NCBI RefSeq assembly: GCF_014202475.1
Contig: NZ_JACHGV010000002.1
Span: forward strand, 310,001 to 374,000
DNA length: 64,000 nt
DNA from: Streptomyces paradoxus
GTDB taxonomy: Bacteria; Actinomycetota; Actinomycetes; Streptomycetales; Streptomycetaceae
Direction of reading: 5' to 3'
In this document: positions 52,341-60,127 of the stretch, one piece after another
Layout of the letters: every line of letters starts with the position of its first letter
How positions within the stretch are numbered: the first letter of the stretch is position 1
Made by a program: the position numbers and the translations under genes
Notes under the pieces: generated by a model
Database searches by the model: none
What the model saw: only the letters and a program-made list of their open reading frames with translations
What the model was told of the DNA's origin: nothing

Positions 52341-52693
52341 GATGTGGACACCTCGATTCCCTTCTGGCCGGGCCACAGCAGGTCCAGCGTGCGCCGCAGG
52401 GCGGGCGGGGGCCGGCGCACCACGAACCGCCGGCCGTCGCGGAGCTGTCCGGCGGCGGCCGCGAGCGCACCGGCGCCCGCGACGTCGACGAACGTCACGC
52501 CGGACAGTTCGAGGTAGTACACGTCGTCATCCTCGCGGACAGCCTGTTCCAGTACGCCTTCCCAGATCGCACGTGTCGTCAGGCCGACCTCACCCGCCGC
52601 CCGGACGCCCTGCCGCCCGGCCAGCGGGAACACCGCCAGGCCGGGCACGGGGTCGCGAGGGCCGTTCGCCGACAGCTGCTGCCGAGTGTTCAA
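52337..52693 (-). CDS. STAS-domain protein (anti-sigma antagonist type)
   Basis: The protein is 118 residues long from TTG 52693, which follows GGGGAGAGGGG; ATG 52750 would add 19 residues and is possible. The frame continues with LELSGVTFVDVAGAGALAAA, a STAS core. The usual phosphorylated Ser of SpoIIAA-like proteins is replaced: the motif reads VDVAGAG instead of D-S-x-G. It may therefore not be regulated by phosphorylation at that site. It is co-translated with the RsbA-type gene and probably binds its product. Confidence 0.75.
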   Translation of the reverse strand: MNTRQQLSANGPRDPVPGLAVFPLAGRQGVRAAGEVGLTTRAIWEGVLEQAVREDDDVYYLELSGVTFVDVAGAGALAAAAGQLRDGRRFVVRRPPPALRRTLDLLWPGQKGIEVSTS

Positions 52694-52772
52694 TCCCCTC
52701 TCCCCACGCTTCTGGGCTTCAGCGCTCTTACCCGTAAGACAAAGGCTCATTCCCCCCGGAACGTGTGTAGTA

Positions 52773-52784
52773 CGCCGTACGGCG
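52773..52784. promoter_or_regulatory. 12-bp palindrome in the divergent STAS/STAS-ANTAR region
   Basis: CGCCGTACGGCG is a perfect palindrome midway between the divergent STAS and STAS-ANTAR genes. It could be an operator shared by both promoters. No regulator can be assigned. Confidence 0.3.
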
Positions 52785-52879
52785 GGCAGGCGCACGTCAC
52801 ACCGACGTCCACGGGGGCGAGTGACGTCGTGCAGTCCGGCGAGACGAACACGACCGACGAGGACCGACAAGGCGGTGAC

Positions 52880-53569
52880 ATGACCTCAGCGGCATCACCA
52901 CATCTCTCAGGAAGGCTGGACACCCTGGTCATCCCCGGCCGCGTCGGCGCGGACCGCGCCGAGTTCACCCCCCGTGGCGAGCTCGTCCACGGCTGCGCGG
53001 ACATCCTGGCGAGGACGCTGGCCTGCCTGCCGGCCACCGTCACCCGGGTCGACCTGGACATGGCGGGTGTGCACTTCATGGACACGGCCGGTCTGCAGTT
53101 CCTGGACGTGCTGGCCGACCACGGCCGCCGGCGGTCGCTGACGGTGACGGCGACGAACTGGAACGGCCAGCCGCGCCGGATCCTGGAGCTGGCGGGCCTG
53201 GACACGACCGATCCGCTGGCCGGCCTGGACGCCACGGGCCCGGTCTCAGCGACGGCGCCGGCCTCCTCGGCGGTCGCGCTGGAACGCGCGGAGTGCCTGC
53301 ACGTCCTGCAGGAGGAGGTCGAGCAGCTCCGCCAGGCCATCGCCTCCCGCCCCGTCATCGATCAGGCCCGGGGCATCCTCATGGCCACCCACGGCTGCAC
53401 CTCCGACGAGGCGTGGCACATCCTGCGGGAGGCGTCCCAGCTGTCGAACACCAAGCTGCGGGACGTCGCGGCGGCGGTGGTGGCGAGCGCGGAAGCGGAC
53501 GGGCCGCCGCCGTCGGCCGAGCTGCGCACGGCGCTGCAGCGGGCCGTCGCGAGGCGCCGCCGGGGCTGA
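52880..53569 (+). CDS. STAS-ANTAR fusion regulator
   Basis: The protein has 229 residues and starts at ATG 52880, behind AAGGCGG. Residues about 10-115 form a STAS domain (VDLDMAGVHFMDTAGLQFLDV), with Asp-Thr at the switch position where Asp-Ser is usual. Residues about 145-215 form an ANTAR domain: a coiled-coil lead (VLQEEVEQLRQAIASRPVID), then ARGILMATHGCTSDEAWHIL. ANTAR domains bind paired RNA hairpins and prevent transcription termination. The fusion would let partner-switch signals control antitermination. It is divergent from the STAS/RsbA pair and probably belongs to the same network. Confidence 0.85.
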   Translation: MTSAASPHLSGRLDTLVIPGRVGADRAEFTPRGELVHGCADILARTLACLPATVTRVDLDMAGVHFMDTAGLQFLDVLADHGRRRSLTVTATNWNGQPRRILELAGLDTTDPLAGLDATGPVSATAPASSAVALERAECLHVLQEEVEQLRQAIASRPVIDQARGILMATHGCTSDEAWHILREASQLSNTKLRDVAAAVVASAEADGPPPSAELRTALQRAVARRRRG

Positions 53570-53618
53570 GGGACGGGAGGGCCGGGATACCGCGCGCCGG
53601 GCTGGTGCTTCCCGTCCC
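53570..53618 (+). terminator. inverted repeat after the STAS-ANTAR gene
   Basis: GGGACGGGA (53570-53578) and TCCCGTCCC (53610-53618) pair perfectly around a 31-base GC-rich loop that can itself fold. It starts at the first base after the stop codon. Confidence 0.45.
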
Positions 53619-53654
53619 GGCGGGGTACCCGGCAGCAGCGCGAGGAGGTTCACG

Positions 53655-53738
53655 ATGAGCGGCCACGCCCCGTCCCAGGCCGAAGGCGACGGCGACCGGA
53701 CGGAGGTCACAGAGAGAGGCCACATGGAGACGAGATGA
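53655..53738 (+). CDS. possible 27-residue small protein
   Basis: ATG 53655 follows GAGGAGG at six bases, the best ribosome-binding site in this region, and opens a 27-codon frame ending TGA 53736-53738. The peptide (MSGHAPSQAEGDGD, then RTEVTERGHMETR) is charged and has no hydrophobic segment. It may be a real small protein or a leader peptide for the membrane miniprotein downstream; chance cannot be excluded. Confidence 0.35.
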   Translation: MSGHAPSQAEGDGDRTEVTERGHMETR

Positions 53739-53779
53739 CGGGGAACCCGTAACTCCCCCACTACACAAGGGAGTTGTCC

Positions 53780-54022
53780 GTGATCGTCGCCGTCGTCATT
53801 GCCGGATGCGTCCTCCTGGCCGTGCTCGCCTTCCTCGTCCCCCGCCTCTCGCGCCACCCCGAGCGCGGCACCCAGCGTTCGCTCGGCGCCGGCGCCCGGG
53901 CCGGCGGCAAGGCGCCCGGAGTCCTGGGCAGGCTCTTCAGCAAGCCCTTCCACTCCAGTTCCCGCGCGGTGAGCCGCAGCGGCTCGGCCGGCCGCCGCAC
54001 CCGCGGCCGCATGCCCTTCTGA
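53780..54022 (+). CDS. small membrane-anchored basic protein (DUF6411-like)
   Basis: The protein has 80 residues. GTG 53780, six bases after AGGGAG, is preferred over TTG 53774. One N-terminal membrane helix (IVAVVIAGCVLLAVLAFLVP) is followed by a strongly basic tail rich in Arg, Ser and Gly (RSLGAGARAGGKAPG, then SGSAGRRTRGRMPF). It resembles a small family I recall as DUF6411 in Streptomyces. Function unknown. Confidence 0.6.
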   Translation: MIVAVVIAGCVLLAVLAFLVPRLSRHPERGTQRSLGAGARAGGKAPGVLGRLFSKPFHSSSRAVSRSGSAGRRTRGRMPF

Positions 54023-54091
54023 CCCACCGCGCGGCCGCGCCGCCCGGCATGCTGGTCCGGTACGCAGGGCAGGCAGAAGGAGAGCTTCTCG

Positions 54092-55057
54092 ATGGGCACC
54101 GCAGTGCACGTCCCGCAGACGCGGGACATGATCGGGGAGGAACTCTCCGGGGACGAGGCGTTCACCGCGCTGCGGCGCTACGGCGGCCGCCGGCTGCTCG
54201 TCGACGCGTTCACCCGGTTCCGCTACGCCGACGGGTTCAGCAACTCCCGCTCCCTCGCCTTCCAGGTCGTCCTGGGCATGGTGCCGTTCACCATCGCCCT
54301 GGTCGGCGTGGCCACCACCGTGCACACGGAGAGCGTGGGGCGGATCATCGAACTCACCCTCGGCCGGATCGTGCCCGGAGCCAGCGCGGACCTGGTCGAG
54401 GACGCCCTGGACGGCACCGCTCGCAGCGCCGGTTCGGGCGTCTGGGGCGCCGTCGCCATGTGGCTGGGCCTGGCCTTCGCCGTACTCAACCTGGCCTCGG
54501 CGATGGCCCAGGTCGAGCGCGGCGCCAACCGCATCTACGGCATCGAGCGCGACCGGCCTTTCCTGGCCAAGTACGGCCGTTCCCTGCTCCTCGCCGTGGC
54601 CGCGGGCATGCCGATGGTCCTGGGGTTCCTCGTGCTGGTGGCCGGTGACGCCGTGGGCAGCGCGGTGGTGCAGGCCCTCGGCTGGTCGCGCACGTGGCTC
54701 GACTGGTGGGGTGCCCTGGACGTGCCGCTGGGCGTGCTGCTCGCCTGGGTCGCCTCGTCGGCGATCTTCCGCTGGGCGCCCCGCCGGGACCAACCGGGCT
54801 ACACCTGGCTGGCGTTCGGCTCCGCCGTCCATCTGGTGCTGTGGATCACGGCCACCTGGCTGCTGGCGCTCTACGTCGCCAAGAGCGGCTCCTTCGGCGC
54901 CGTCTACGGCCCGCTGACGGCGTTCGTCGCCCTGCTGCTGTGGGCCAACCTGACCGGCGTGGCCCTGTTCCTCGGCATCGCCTTCGCCGCTCAGCTCGAA
55001 GCGGCCCGGGCCGGCATCACCGAAGCCGTGCACCCCGACCCGGGGCCGGGCCCGTGA
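54092..55057 (+). CDS. YihY/BrkB-family membrane protein
   Basis: The protein has 321 residues and starts at ATG 54092, behind AAGGAGAG. Six hydrophobic segments follow a short cytoplasmic N-terminus. Family hallmarks include SLAFQVVLGMVPFTIALVG in the first helix, LNLASAMAQVERGANRIYG in the middle and FGAVYGPLTAFVALLLWANL in the last third. Older annotation calls such proteins ribonuclease BN or virulence factor BrkB, but they are integral membrane proteins of unknown function. It precedes the prenyltransferase fusion by 67 bases and may be transcribed with it. Confidence 0.88.
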   Translation: MGTAVHVPQTRDMIGEELSGDEAFTALRRYGGRRLLVDAFTRFRYADGFSNSRSLAFQVVLGMVPFTIALVGVATTVHTESVGRIIELTLGRIVPGASADLVEDALDGTARSAGSGVWGAVAMWLGLAFAVLNLASAMAQVERGANRIYGIERDRPFLAKYGRSLLLAVAAGMPMVLGFLVLVAGDAVGSAVVQALGWSRTWLDWWGALDVPLGVLLAWVASSAIFRWAPRRDQPGYTWLAFGSAVHLVLWITATWLLALYVAKSGSFGAVYGPLTAFVALLLWANLTGVALFLGIAFAAQLEAARAGITEAVHPDPGPGP

Positions 55058-55124
55058 CGTACTCCCCTGACGCGCACCCGGCCCCTGTGATCACCGCGCT
55101 GAACCAGGACGTATCGTCCTCGGT

Positions 55125-56987
55125 GTGACCGACGTGCCCCCCGCGACCACCGCACCGGCAGACCGAGAAGCGGCCCACGCGCCCCCCGGACCGGCCGGAG
55201 GCCCGGTGACCGGCGACGACCCGGCCCTGCGGGCGGCCTACCGACTGTGCCGGCGCCGGACGAAGGGCCAGGACCCGGCGGAGTACGCACTGATCCAGCT
55301 GGTGCCCGCGGCCCTGCGCCCGGCACTCCACGCCCTGTGGGCCGCCGCCAACGCCCTCGACGACCTCGGCGACGACCGCACCGCGCCCGCGGCCGAGCGG
55401 GCCGCCCGGGTCGAGGCCTGGATCACGGCCCTGCACCGCGAACTGCCCACCGGCTCCAGCCCGGACCCGGTCCGCCACGCCCTGGTGGACACCGCGAACC
55501 GCTGGCGCCTGGACCTGACCGAGCTGCGGGACGCCATGGCCCAGGTCCAGGACGACACCCGCGGCAGGCACTTCGCCGACTGGGCGGAGTGGCGCGCCTG
55601 GGGCCGGGACAACCTCCTGCCGTGGTTCGGCCAGGTCCGCACGGTCTTCGACCGGGCCGGCGTCCCCGTGGCGCTGCGCCTGGACACCCGGGAGGCCTAC
55701 GAGGAGTTCCTCGACGGCGTCCGGCTCACCGACATCCTCACCGACCTGTCCGCCGACCTCGCCCAGGGCGACCTCCTGCTGCCCGCCGAGGCCCTCGACC
55801 TGCACTCCGGGGCGGCCGCCGACCTGGCGCGGCGCCGCTGGAGCCCCGCCGTCGGAGCCCTGGTCACGCACCTGACCGGCCTGGCCCGCCAGTGGGTCGC
55901 CCAGGAGGCACTCACCCGCGGGATGCACCCGGGCCCCGCGACGGTCCTGGACACGATGGCCGCCCTGCTGCACGCACAGCTGGACGCCGTCGACGCGGCC
56001 GGCCCTGCGCTCCTGCGCTCCCCGCCCCGGCCCGCGCTGCGCACCCGGGCCCGCATCCTCGCCCCCGCCCGGGCCCGCGCGGCCCTGGCCTGGCGCCTGA
56101 CCCCGCTGACGGTGCCGCCGCCGCAGCACCCCGGCGCCCACCGGCCACCGGCACCCGCCCCGCCGGCACCCGCCGATACCTTCCTGCGGCCGCCGCCCCA
56201 CCCCAGCGGTGAGCGGCCCCCCGGGATCCCGCCCGGCGATCTGCCCGCCCACGTCGCCGTGATCATGGACGGCAACGGCCGCTGGGCCCGGCAGCGCGGC
56301 CTGCCCCGGCACGAAGGTCACCGCGCCGGCGCCGACGCCGTCCGCGAAGTGGTCCACGGCGCCCTGGACATCGGCCTGCGCCACCTGACGCTCTACACCT
56401 TCTCCACCGAGAACTGGAACCGCGACCCGGAGGAGGTCGACGCGATCCTCGGCCTGCTGCGCCGCGAACTGGCCGAGAACCCCTTCCGCGACCTGGACGT
56501 CCGGCTGCGCTGGCACGGCCGCGCCGGCCGCCTGCCGCCCGACCTGGTCGACGTCCTCCATCTGCGCGAGCGCACCACCCGCGCCCGCACCGGCCTGACC
56601 GTGACGATGTGCATCGACTACGGCGGCCGGGACGAGCTCACCCGCACGGCCGCCGCCCTGGCGGGCCGGGCCCGGGCCGGCCGCCTGGAGCCCGGCCTGA
56701 TCACCGAGGGCGACTTCGCACGGCACCTGCCCCTGGCGGACCTGCCGGACGTGGACCTGCTCTGGCGCACCGGCGGCGAGCAGCGCGTCTCCAACTTCCT
56801 GCCCTGGCACACGGCCTACGCCGAACTGCACTTCACCCCCGGCCTCTGGCCCGACACGGACCGCCGCGACCTCTGGCAGGCGATCACCGCGTACACCGGA
56901 CGCCAACGCCACCACGGCGCTACCCCGGCGGACGGACCGTCAGCAGTCCCCTGCCCGACGGCTCCTGCCGGGGGGCCGGGCGGGTGA
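55125..56987 (+). CDS. fusion of squalene/phytoene synthase-like domain and UppS-type cis-prenyltransferase
   Basis: The protein is 620 residues long if read from GTG 55125; GTG 55206, just after GGAGG, is an alternative and would remove 27 residues of low-complexity sequence. Residues about 30-300 have the head-to-head trans-isoprenyl synthase fold: AANALDDLGDD (first Asp-rich motif) and LTDILTDLSADLAQGDLLLP (second signature). A proline-rich linker leads to residues about 372-600, a complete cis-prenyltransferase: HVAVIMDGNGRWARQRG with the catalytic Asp, YTFSTENWNR, and WRTGGEQRVSNFLPW. Normal UppS proteins have about 250 residues. The two halves would make and use prenyl diphosphates in one chain; the product is unknown. 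Confidence 0.85.
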   Translation: MTDVPPATTAPADREAAHAPPGPAGGPVTGDDPALRAAYRLCRRRTKGQDPAEYALIQLVPAALRPALHALWAAANALDDLGDDRTAPAAERAARVEAWITALHRELPTGSSPDPVRHALVDTANRWRLDLTELRDAMAQVQDDTRGRHFADWAEWRAWGRDNLLPWFGQVRTVFDRAGVPVALRLDTREAYEEFLDGVRLTDILTDLSADLAQGDLLLPAEALDLHSGAAADLARRRWSPAVGALVTHLTGLARQWVAQEALTRGMHPGPATVLDTMAALLHAQLDAVDAAGPALLRSPPRPALRTRARILAPARARAALAWRLTPLTVPPPQHPGAHRPPAPAPPAPADTFLRPPPHPSGERPPGIPPGDLPAHVAVIMDGNGRWARQRGLPRHEGHRAGADAVREVVHGALDIGLRHLTLYTFSTENWNRDPEEVDAILGLLRRELAENPFRDLDVRLRWHGRAGRLPPDLVDVLHLRERTTRARTGLTVTMCIDYGGRDELTRTAAALAGRARAGRLEPGLITEGDFARHLPLADLPDVDLLWRTGGEQRVSNFLPWHTAYAELHFTPGLWPDTDRRDLWQAITAYTGRQRHHGATPADGPSAVPCPTAPAGGPGG

Positions 56988-57181
56988 ACCGGGTGAACCG
57001 CGACGGCCGGCCGAGCAACACCGGCATCGAAGGCGTCGCCCCGGTTCCTCTGCCATCCGCCCGTGGCAGGCAGTGACCCGTCCCGCAGCACGCGTCGGCT
57101 GGGCTCCAGCAGTTCCGCACCGGCTTCGCTCAGTACGACGCCGGAAAGATCACGTACCGGGGGCGGTGCAGAGGGTGGCGC

Positions 57182-57817
57182 TCAGGTGGGGTCGGGGAGG
57201 GGGCGCCGGGCGACCTCGTGGGCGTCGTCCGGTGGCACGCCCAGCATGCGCAGGACCATCTCGGCCAGGTTCAGCGCGGCCTCGTCGCCGTCCAGGTCGG
57301 GGCGGGCGAACCTCAGCTCCACCAGGGACAGCAGGGTGCCGCCCAGTGCGGACAGGGCGACCGCCGGGGCGACGGCGGTGAAGCGGCCGGAGGCCATGCC
57401 GACCTCAAGGTCGCGAAGTGCCCGCCAGGCCAGGCCGTTGCCCGAGTGGATGTGACCAAGGCCCCGACGGCGCAGGACCTGCATCAGCTCGGGGTGGGAG
57501 TCGGCCATGCGGGCACTGAGCCGGAAGCCGGCCGCGACGAGCTCCGCCGGGTCGTCGATCCCGGCCAGGCGCTCGTCGAAGCTCTGGCCGTACTCCTCCA
57601 GGGCGTCCACCACCGCCGCCTCGAACAGCTCCGTCTTCGACTCGAAGTGGTTGTAGAAGGAGCCGAAGCCGACGTCCGCGCGCTCCGCGATCGCCTGGAT
57701 GCTCGCGCTGGTGTCCCCTGCCTCGGCGAGTATCTGCCTCGCGGCGCGAATGAGCGCGCGACGGGTCTCGGCGCGGCGCCGCTCGAACCGGTTGCTGGGC
57801 GGGGCTGACGTAGACAT
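57182..57817 (-). CDS. TetR-family transcriptional regulator
   Basis: The protein has 211 residues and starts at ATG 57817; GTG 57823 is possible. Neither has a clear ribosome-binding site, so the message may be leaderless. The N-terminal helix-turn-helix reads SIQAIAERADVGFGSFYNHF, followed by the usual KTELFEAAVVDALEEY helix and a helical ligand domain. It is divergent from the aromatic-catabolism operon and most likely represses it, acting at the palindromes between the two. Confidence 0.9.
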   Translation of the reverse strand: MSTSAPPSNRFERRRAETRRALIRAARQILAEAGDTSASIQAIAERADVGFGSFYNHFESKTELFEAAVVDALEEYGQSFDERLAGIDDPAELVAAGFRLSARMADSHPELMQVLRRRGLGHIHSGNGLAWRALRDLEVGMASGRFTAVAPAVALSALGGTLLSLVELRFARPDLDGDEAALNLAEMVLRMLGVPPDDAHEVARRPLPDPT

Positions 57818-57857
57818 GCGCACAGTCTAACCACCGGGGCGATGACAACAGCAGCTC

Positions 57858-57871
57858 TGATGAATCCATCA
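57858..57871. promoter_or_regulatory. candidate TetR operator (upstream copy)
   Basis: TGATG and CATCA form a perfect inverted repeat with a 4-base spacer, 40 bases from the tetR start and 20 bases upstream of the -35 box of the dioxygenase promoter. Confidence 0.4.
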
Positions 57872-57890
57872 TTTCTTTGTCGCGAACGCA

Positions 57891-57919
57891 TTGACGACAG
57901 GACTGTCAGAGTTGATGAT
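57891..57919 (+). promoter_or_regulatory. dioxygenase promoter with internal palindrome
   Basis: TTGACG (57891-57896), a 17-base spacer and GATGAT (57914-57919) form a plausible promoter 35 bases before the dioxygenase start. GACAG-GA-CTGTC (57896-57907) is a perfect palindrome lying in the spacer, where a TetR repressor would block RNA polymerase. Confidence 0.55.
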
Positions 57920-57953
57920 TCCCTCAGTAGTGCGTTGCCGCTCGGAGGGCACC

Positions 57954-59099
57954 ATGTCTGAAACCCCCGTCCACGGGCCCGATGTCAAGACGGCCCACCA
58001 AGACCTGCACAGCGAACAGGGCGCCCTGCACGGGGAGCATCCCGGCCGCTCCCGCAACCCCGTGATCAAGGTGGCGGACCTGGCCTGGCTGGAGTTCGAG
58101 AAGCCGGACCTGGAGCGGGCCGAGGTCTTCGCCCGTGACTTCGGCTTCCAGGTCGCCGCGCGCACGGAGAGCGCGTTGTGGCTGCGGGGCAGCTTCGCCG
58201 GCACCCCGTGCATGGTGATCCGGCGCGGTCGTACGTCCCGTTTCATCGGCCCGGCGTTCCGCGCGGCGGAGCGGGCCGATCTGGACCGGCTGGCGCGCGC
58301 CATCGGCTCCGACGTGCGGGACGCGGACGTACCGGGCGGCGGCAAGGCGGTCGGCCTGCTCGATCCCTCGGGCTTCCCGGTGCGGGTGGTGCACTGCGGC
58401 GAGCAGCTGCGGGCGCTGCCCGAACAACGCCCGCTGCTCCTCAACTTCGGCACCGCTCACCGCCGCACGAACGCCACGCAGCGCCCGCCGCGCGAGCCGT
58501 CCCGCATCCAGCGACTGGGCCATGTCGTCCTGGAGACCCGTGTGTTCAGCCGGGCCCTGGACTGGTACCTGGACACGCTGGGGATGATCGTGTCCGACTT
58601 CCAGTTCCTGGACGGGCAGCGCGAGCGCGGCCCGGTCATGGCGTTCATCCGCTGCGACCTGGGCGGTGTGCCGGTCGATCATCACACGCTGGCCATGCAC
58701 CTGGGGCCGGGCACCGGCTATGTCCACTCCGCCTACCAGGTCACCGACCTGGACTCGATCGCCGCCGGCGGCGAGTACCTCAAGGAGCGCGGCTACCAGC
58801 GCAGCTGGGGCATCGGCCGGCACATCCAGGGCAGCCAGCTGTTCGACTACTGGCGCGATCCCGACCGCTTCATGCTGGAGCACTTCGCCGACGGCGACCT
58901 GTTCTCCCGCGACGTCGAGCCCGGCTGGGCGCCCCTGTCGACCAGCGGCCTCGCCCAGTGGGGACCGCAGGCCACCCGCGACTTCCTCGGTGCCGGCCCC
59001 TCCCCGCAGCGGATCCGCGACGTCATCCGGGCCCTGCGTGGCGACAACGAGATGGACCCGGCGCGCCTGCTGGGCCTGCTCAAGGCCGCCAAGTCCTGA
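57954..59099 (+). CDS. extradiol ring-cleavage dioxygenase (VOC family)
   Basis: This 381-residue non-haem iron enzyme should cleave a catecholic ring next to its hydroxyls. ATG 57954 follows GGAGGG. Two VOC modules are visible: the first starts at VIKVADLAWLEFEKPDLERA, the second at IQRLGHVVLETRVFSRALDW. The second carries the iron ligands: His in LGHVVL, His in PVDHHTLAMH, and Glu in FMLEHFADGD. The C-terminal tail is about 60 residues longer than the iron module needs. It is the first enzyme of an operon with hydrolase, hydroxylase and CoA-ligase genes. Confidence 0.87.
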   Translation: MSETPVHGPDVKTAHQDLHSEQGALHGEHPGRSRNPVIKVADLAWLEFEKPDLERAEVFARDFGFQVAARTESALWLRGSFAGTPCMVIRRGRTSRFIGPAFRAAERADLDRLARAIGSDVRDADVPGGGKAVGLLDPSGFPVRVVHCGEQLRALPEQRPLLLNFGTAHRRTNATQRPPREPSRIQRLGHVVLETRVFSRALDWYLDTLGMIVSDFQFLDGQRERGPVMAFIRCDLGGVPVDHHTLAMHLGPGTGYVHSAYQVTDLDSIAAGGEYLKERGYQRSWGIGRHIQGSQLFDYWRDPDRFMLEHFADGDLFSRDVEPGWAPLSTSGLAQWGPQATRDFLGAGPSPQRIRDVIRALRGDNEMDPARLLGLLKAAKS

Positions 59100-59130
59100 C
59101 CTCCCCCAGCCCCCTCACGAAGGTACCGAC

Positions 59131-60120
59131 ATGAGCACCAATGTCCTGCGCACCGCCGACGGCTGGTGGGTGGTCATCCCCCAAGCCCTCGACTCCGCCC
59201 GAGCAGGGGGGACCCCCATCGACCGGGCCGTCCCCGTCGACACCAAGGCCGTCACCACCGCCGAGCTGATCGCCGACCGTGACGCCGTACGGGAGGCGGC
59301 GCTCTCGGCCGACGCGGGCACGCCCGTCGCCGACCTGGTGGCCCTCTCGCCGGTCACCACTCCTTGCCGGGTGGTCGCCCAGATGGTCAACTACCGCAGC
59401 CACGCCCGCGATTCTGGCTTCACCGGCGACATCCCGCCCACCTTCTTCCGCAAGGCGTCCGGCTCGGTCAGCGGCCCCGGCGACGCCGTCGTGCGGCCCT
59501 CCCACGTGAAGTTCCTCGACTACGAGATCGAACTCGGGCTCGTCATGGGCGCGACCCTGCCCGTCGGCACCGTGGTCGAGGAGCGGGACCTGCCCTCGTA
59601 CGTCGCCGGGCTGGTGATCACCAACGACGTCAGCGCCCGCGATGTCCAGCTGACCAGGACGCAGTTCTACGAGAGCAAGTCGTACCCCACCTTCACACCG
59701 ACCGGCCCGTACCTGGCGCTGCTGGAGCCGGAGGACTTCGCCCGTCTCCTCGATCTGCGCCTGAAGTTGTCCGTCAACGGCGACCTGCGCCAGGACCGCA
59801 CCCTCGCCGACATGATCGTCCGCCCGGCGCAGGCCCTGACCCTGCTGGCCCGCTTCCAGAGGCTCGACCCCGGCGACCTGCTGCTGACCGGCACCCCCGG
59901 CGGCACGGCCCTGAAGGCCCCGCCGAAGCCGGTCGAGAAGATCGGCGCGCTGCTGCCGCCCGCGGTGAAGTGGAAGGCGTTTTTCAAGTCCCAGGCGAAG
60001 AACCCGCGTTATCTGCACGCGGGTGACGTGATGACAGCGACGATCGCGACCCCGGACGGCCGGATCGACCTCGGCGAGCAGCGAACCCCCGTCACGGACA
60101 CGCATGAGACCCCGAAATGA
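59131..60120 (+). CDS. fumarylacetoacetate hydrolase (FAH)-family enzyme
   Basis: The protein has 329 residues and starts at ATG 59131, behind GAAGG. The FAH core spans residues about 85-320, with metal ligands in FLDYEIELGLVMG (two Glu) and VITNDVSARDVQ (Asp), and the closing GDLLLTGTPGGTAL. Such enzymes hydrolyse C-C bonds of ring-fission products or decarboxylate and hydrate them. Following an extradiol dioxygenase, it probably processes the ring-opened product; hydrolase versus decarboxylase cannot be decided from the sequence. Confidence 0.88.
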   Translation: MSTNVLRTADGWWVVIPQALDSARAGGTPIDRAVPVDTKAVTTAELIADRDAVREAALSADAGTPVADLVALSPVTTPCRVVAQMVNYRSHARDSGFTGDIPPTFFRKASGSVSGPGDAVVRPSHVKFLDYEIELGLVMGATLPVGTVVEERDLPSYVAGLVITNDVSARDVQLTRTQFYESKSYPTFTPTGPYLALLEPEDFARLLDLRLKLSVNGDLRQDRTLADMIVRPAQALTLLARFQRLDPGDLLLTGTPGGTALKAPPKPVEKIGALLPPAVKWKAFFKSQAKNPRYLHAGDVMTATIATPDGRIDLGEQRTPVTDTHETPK

Positions 60121-60127
60121 GCCGCAC

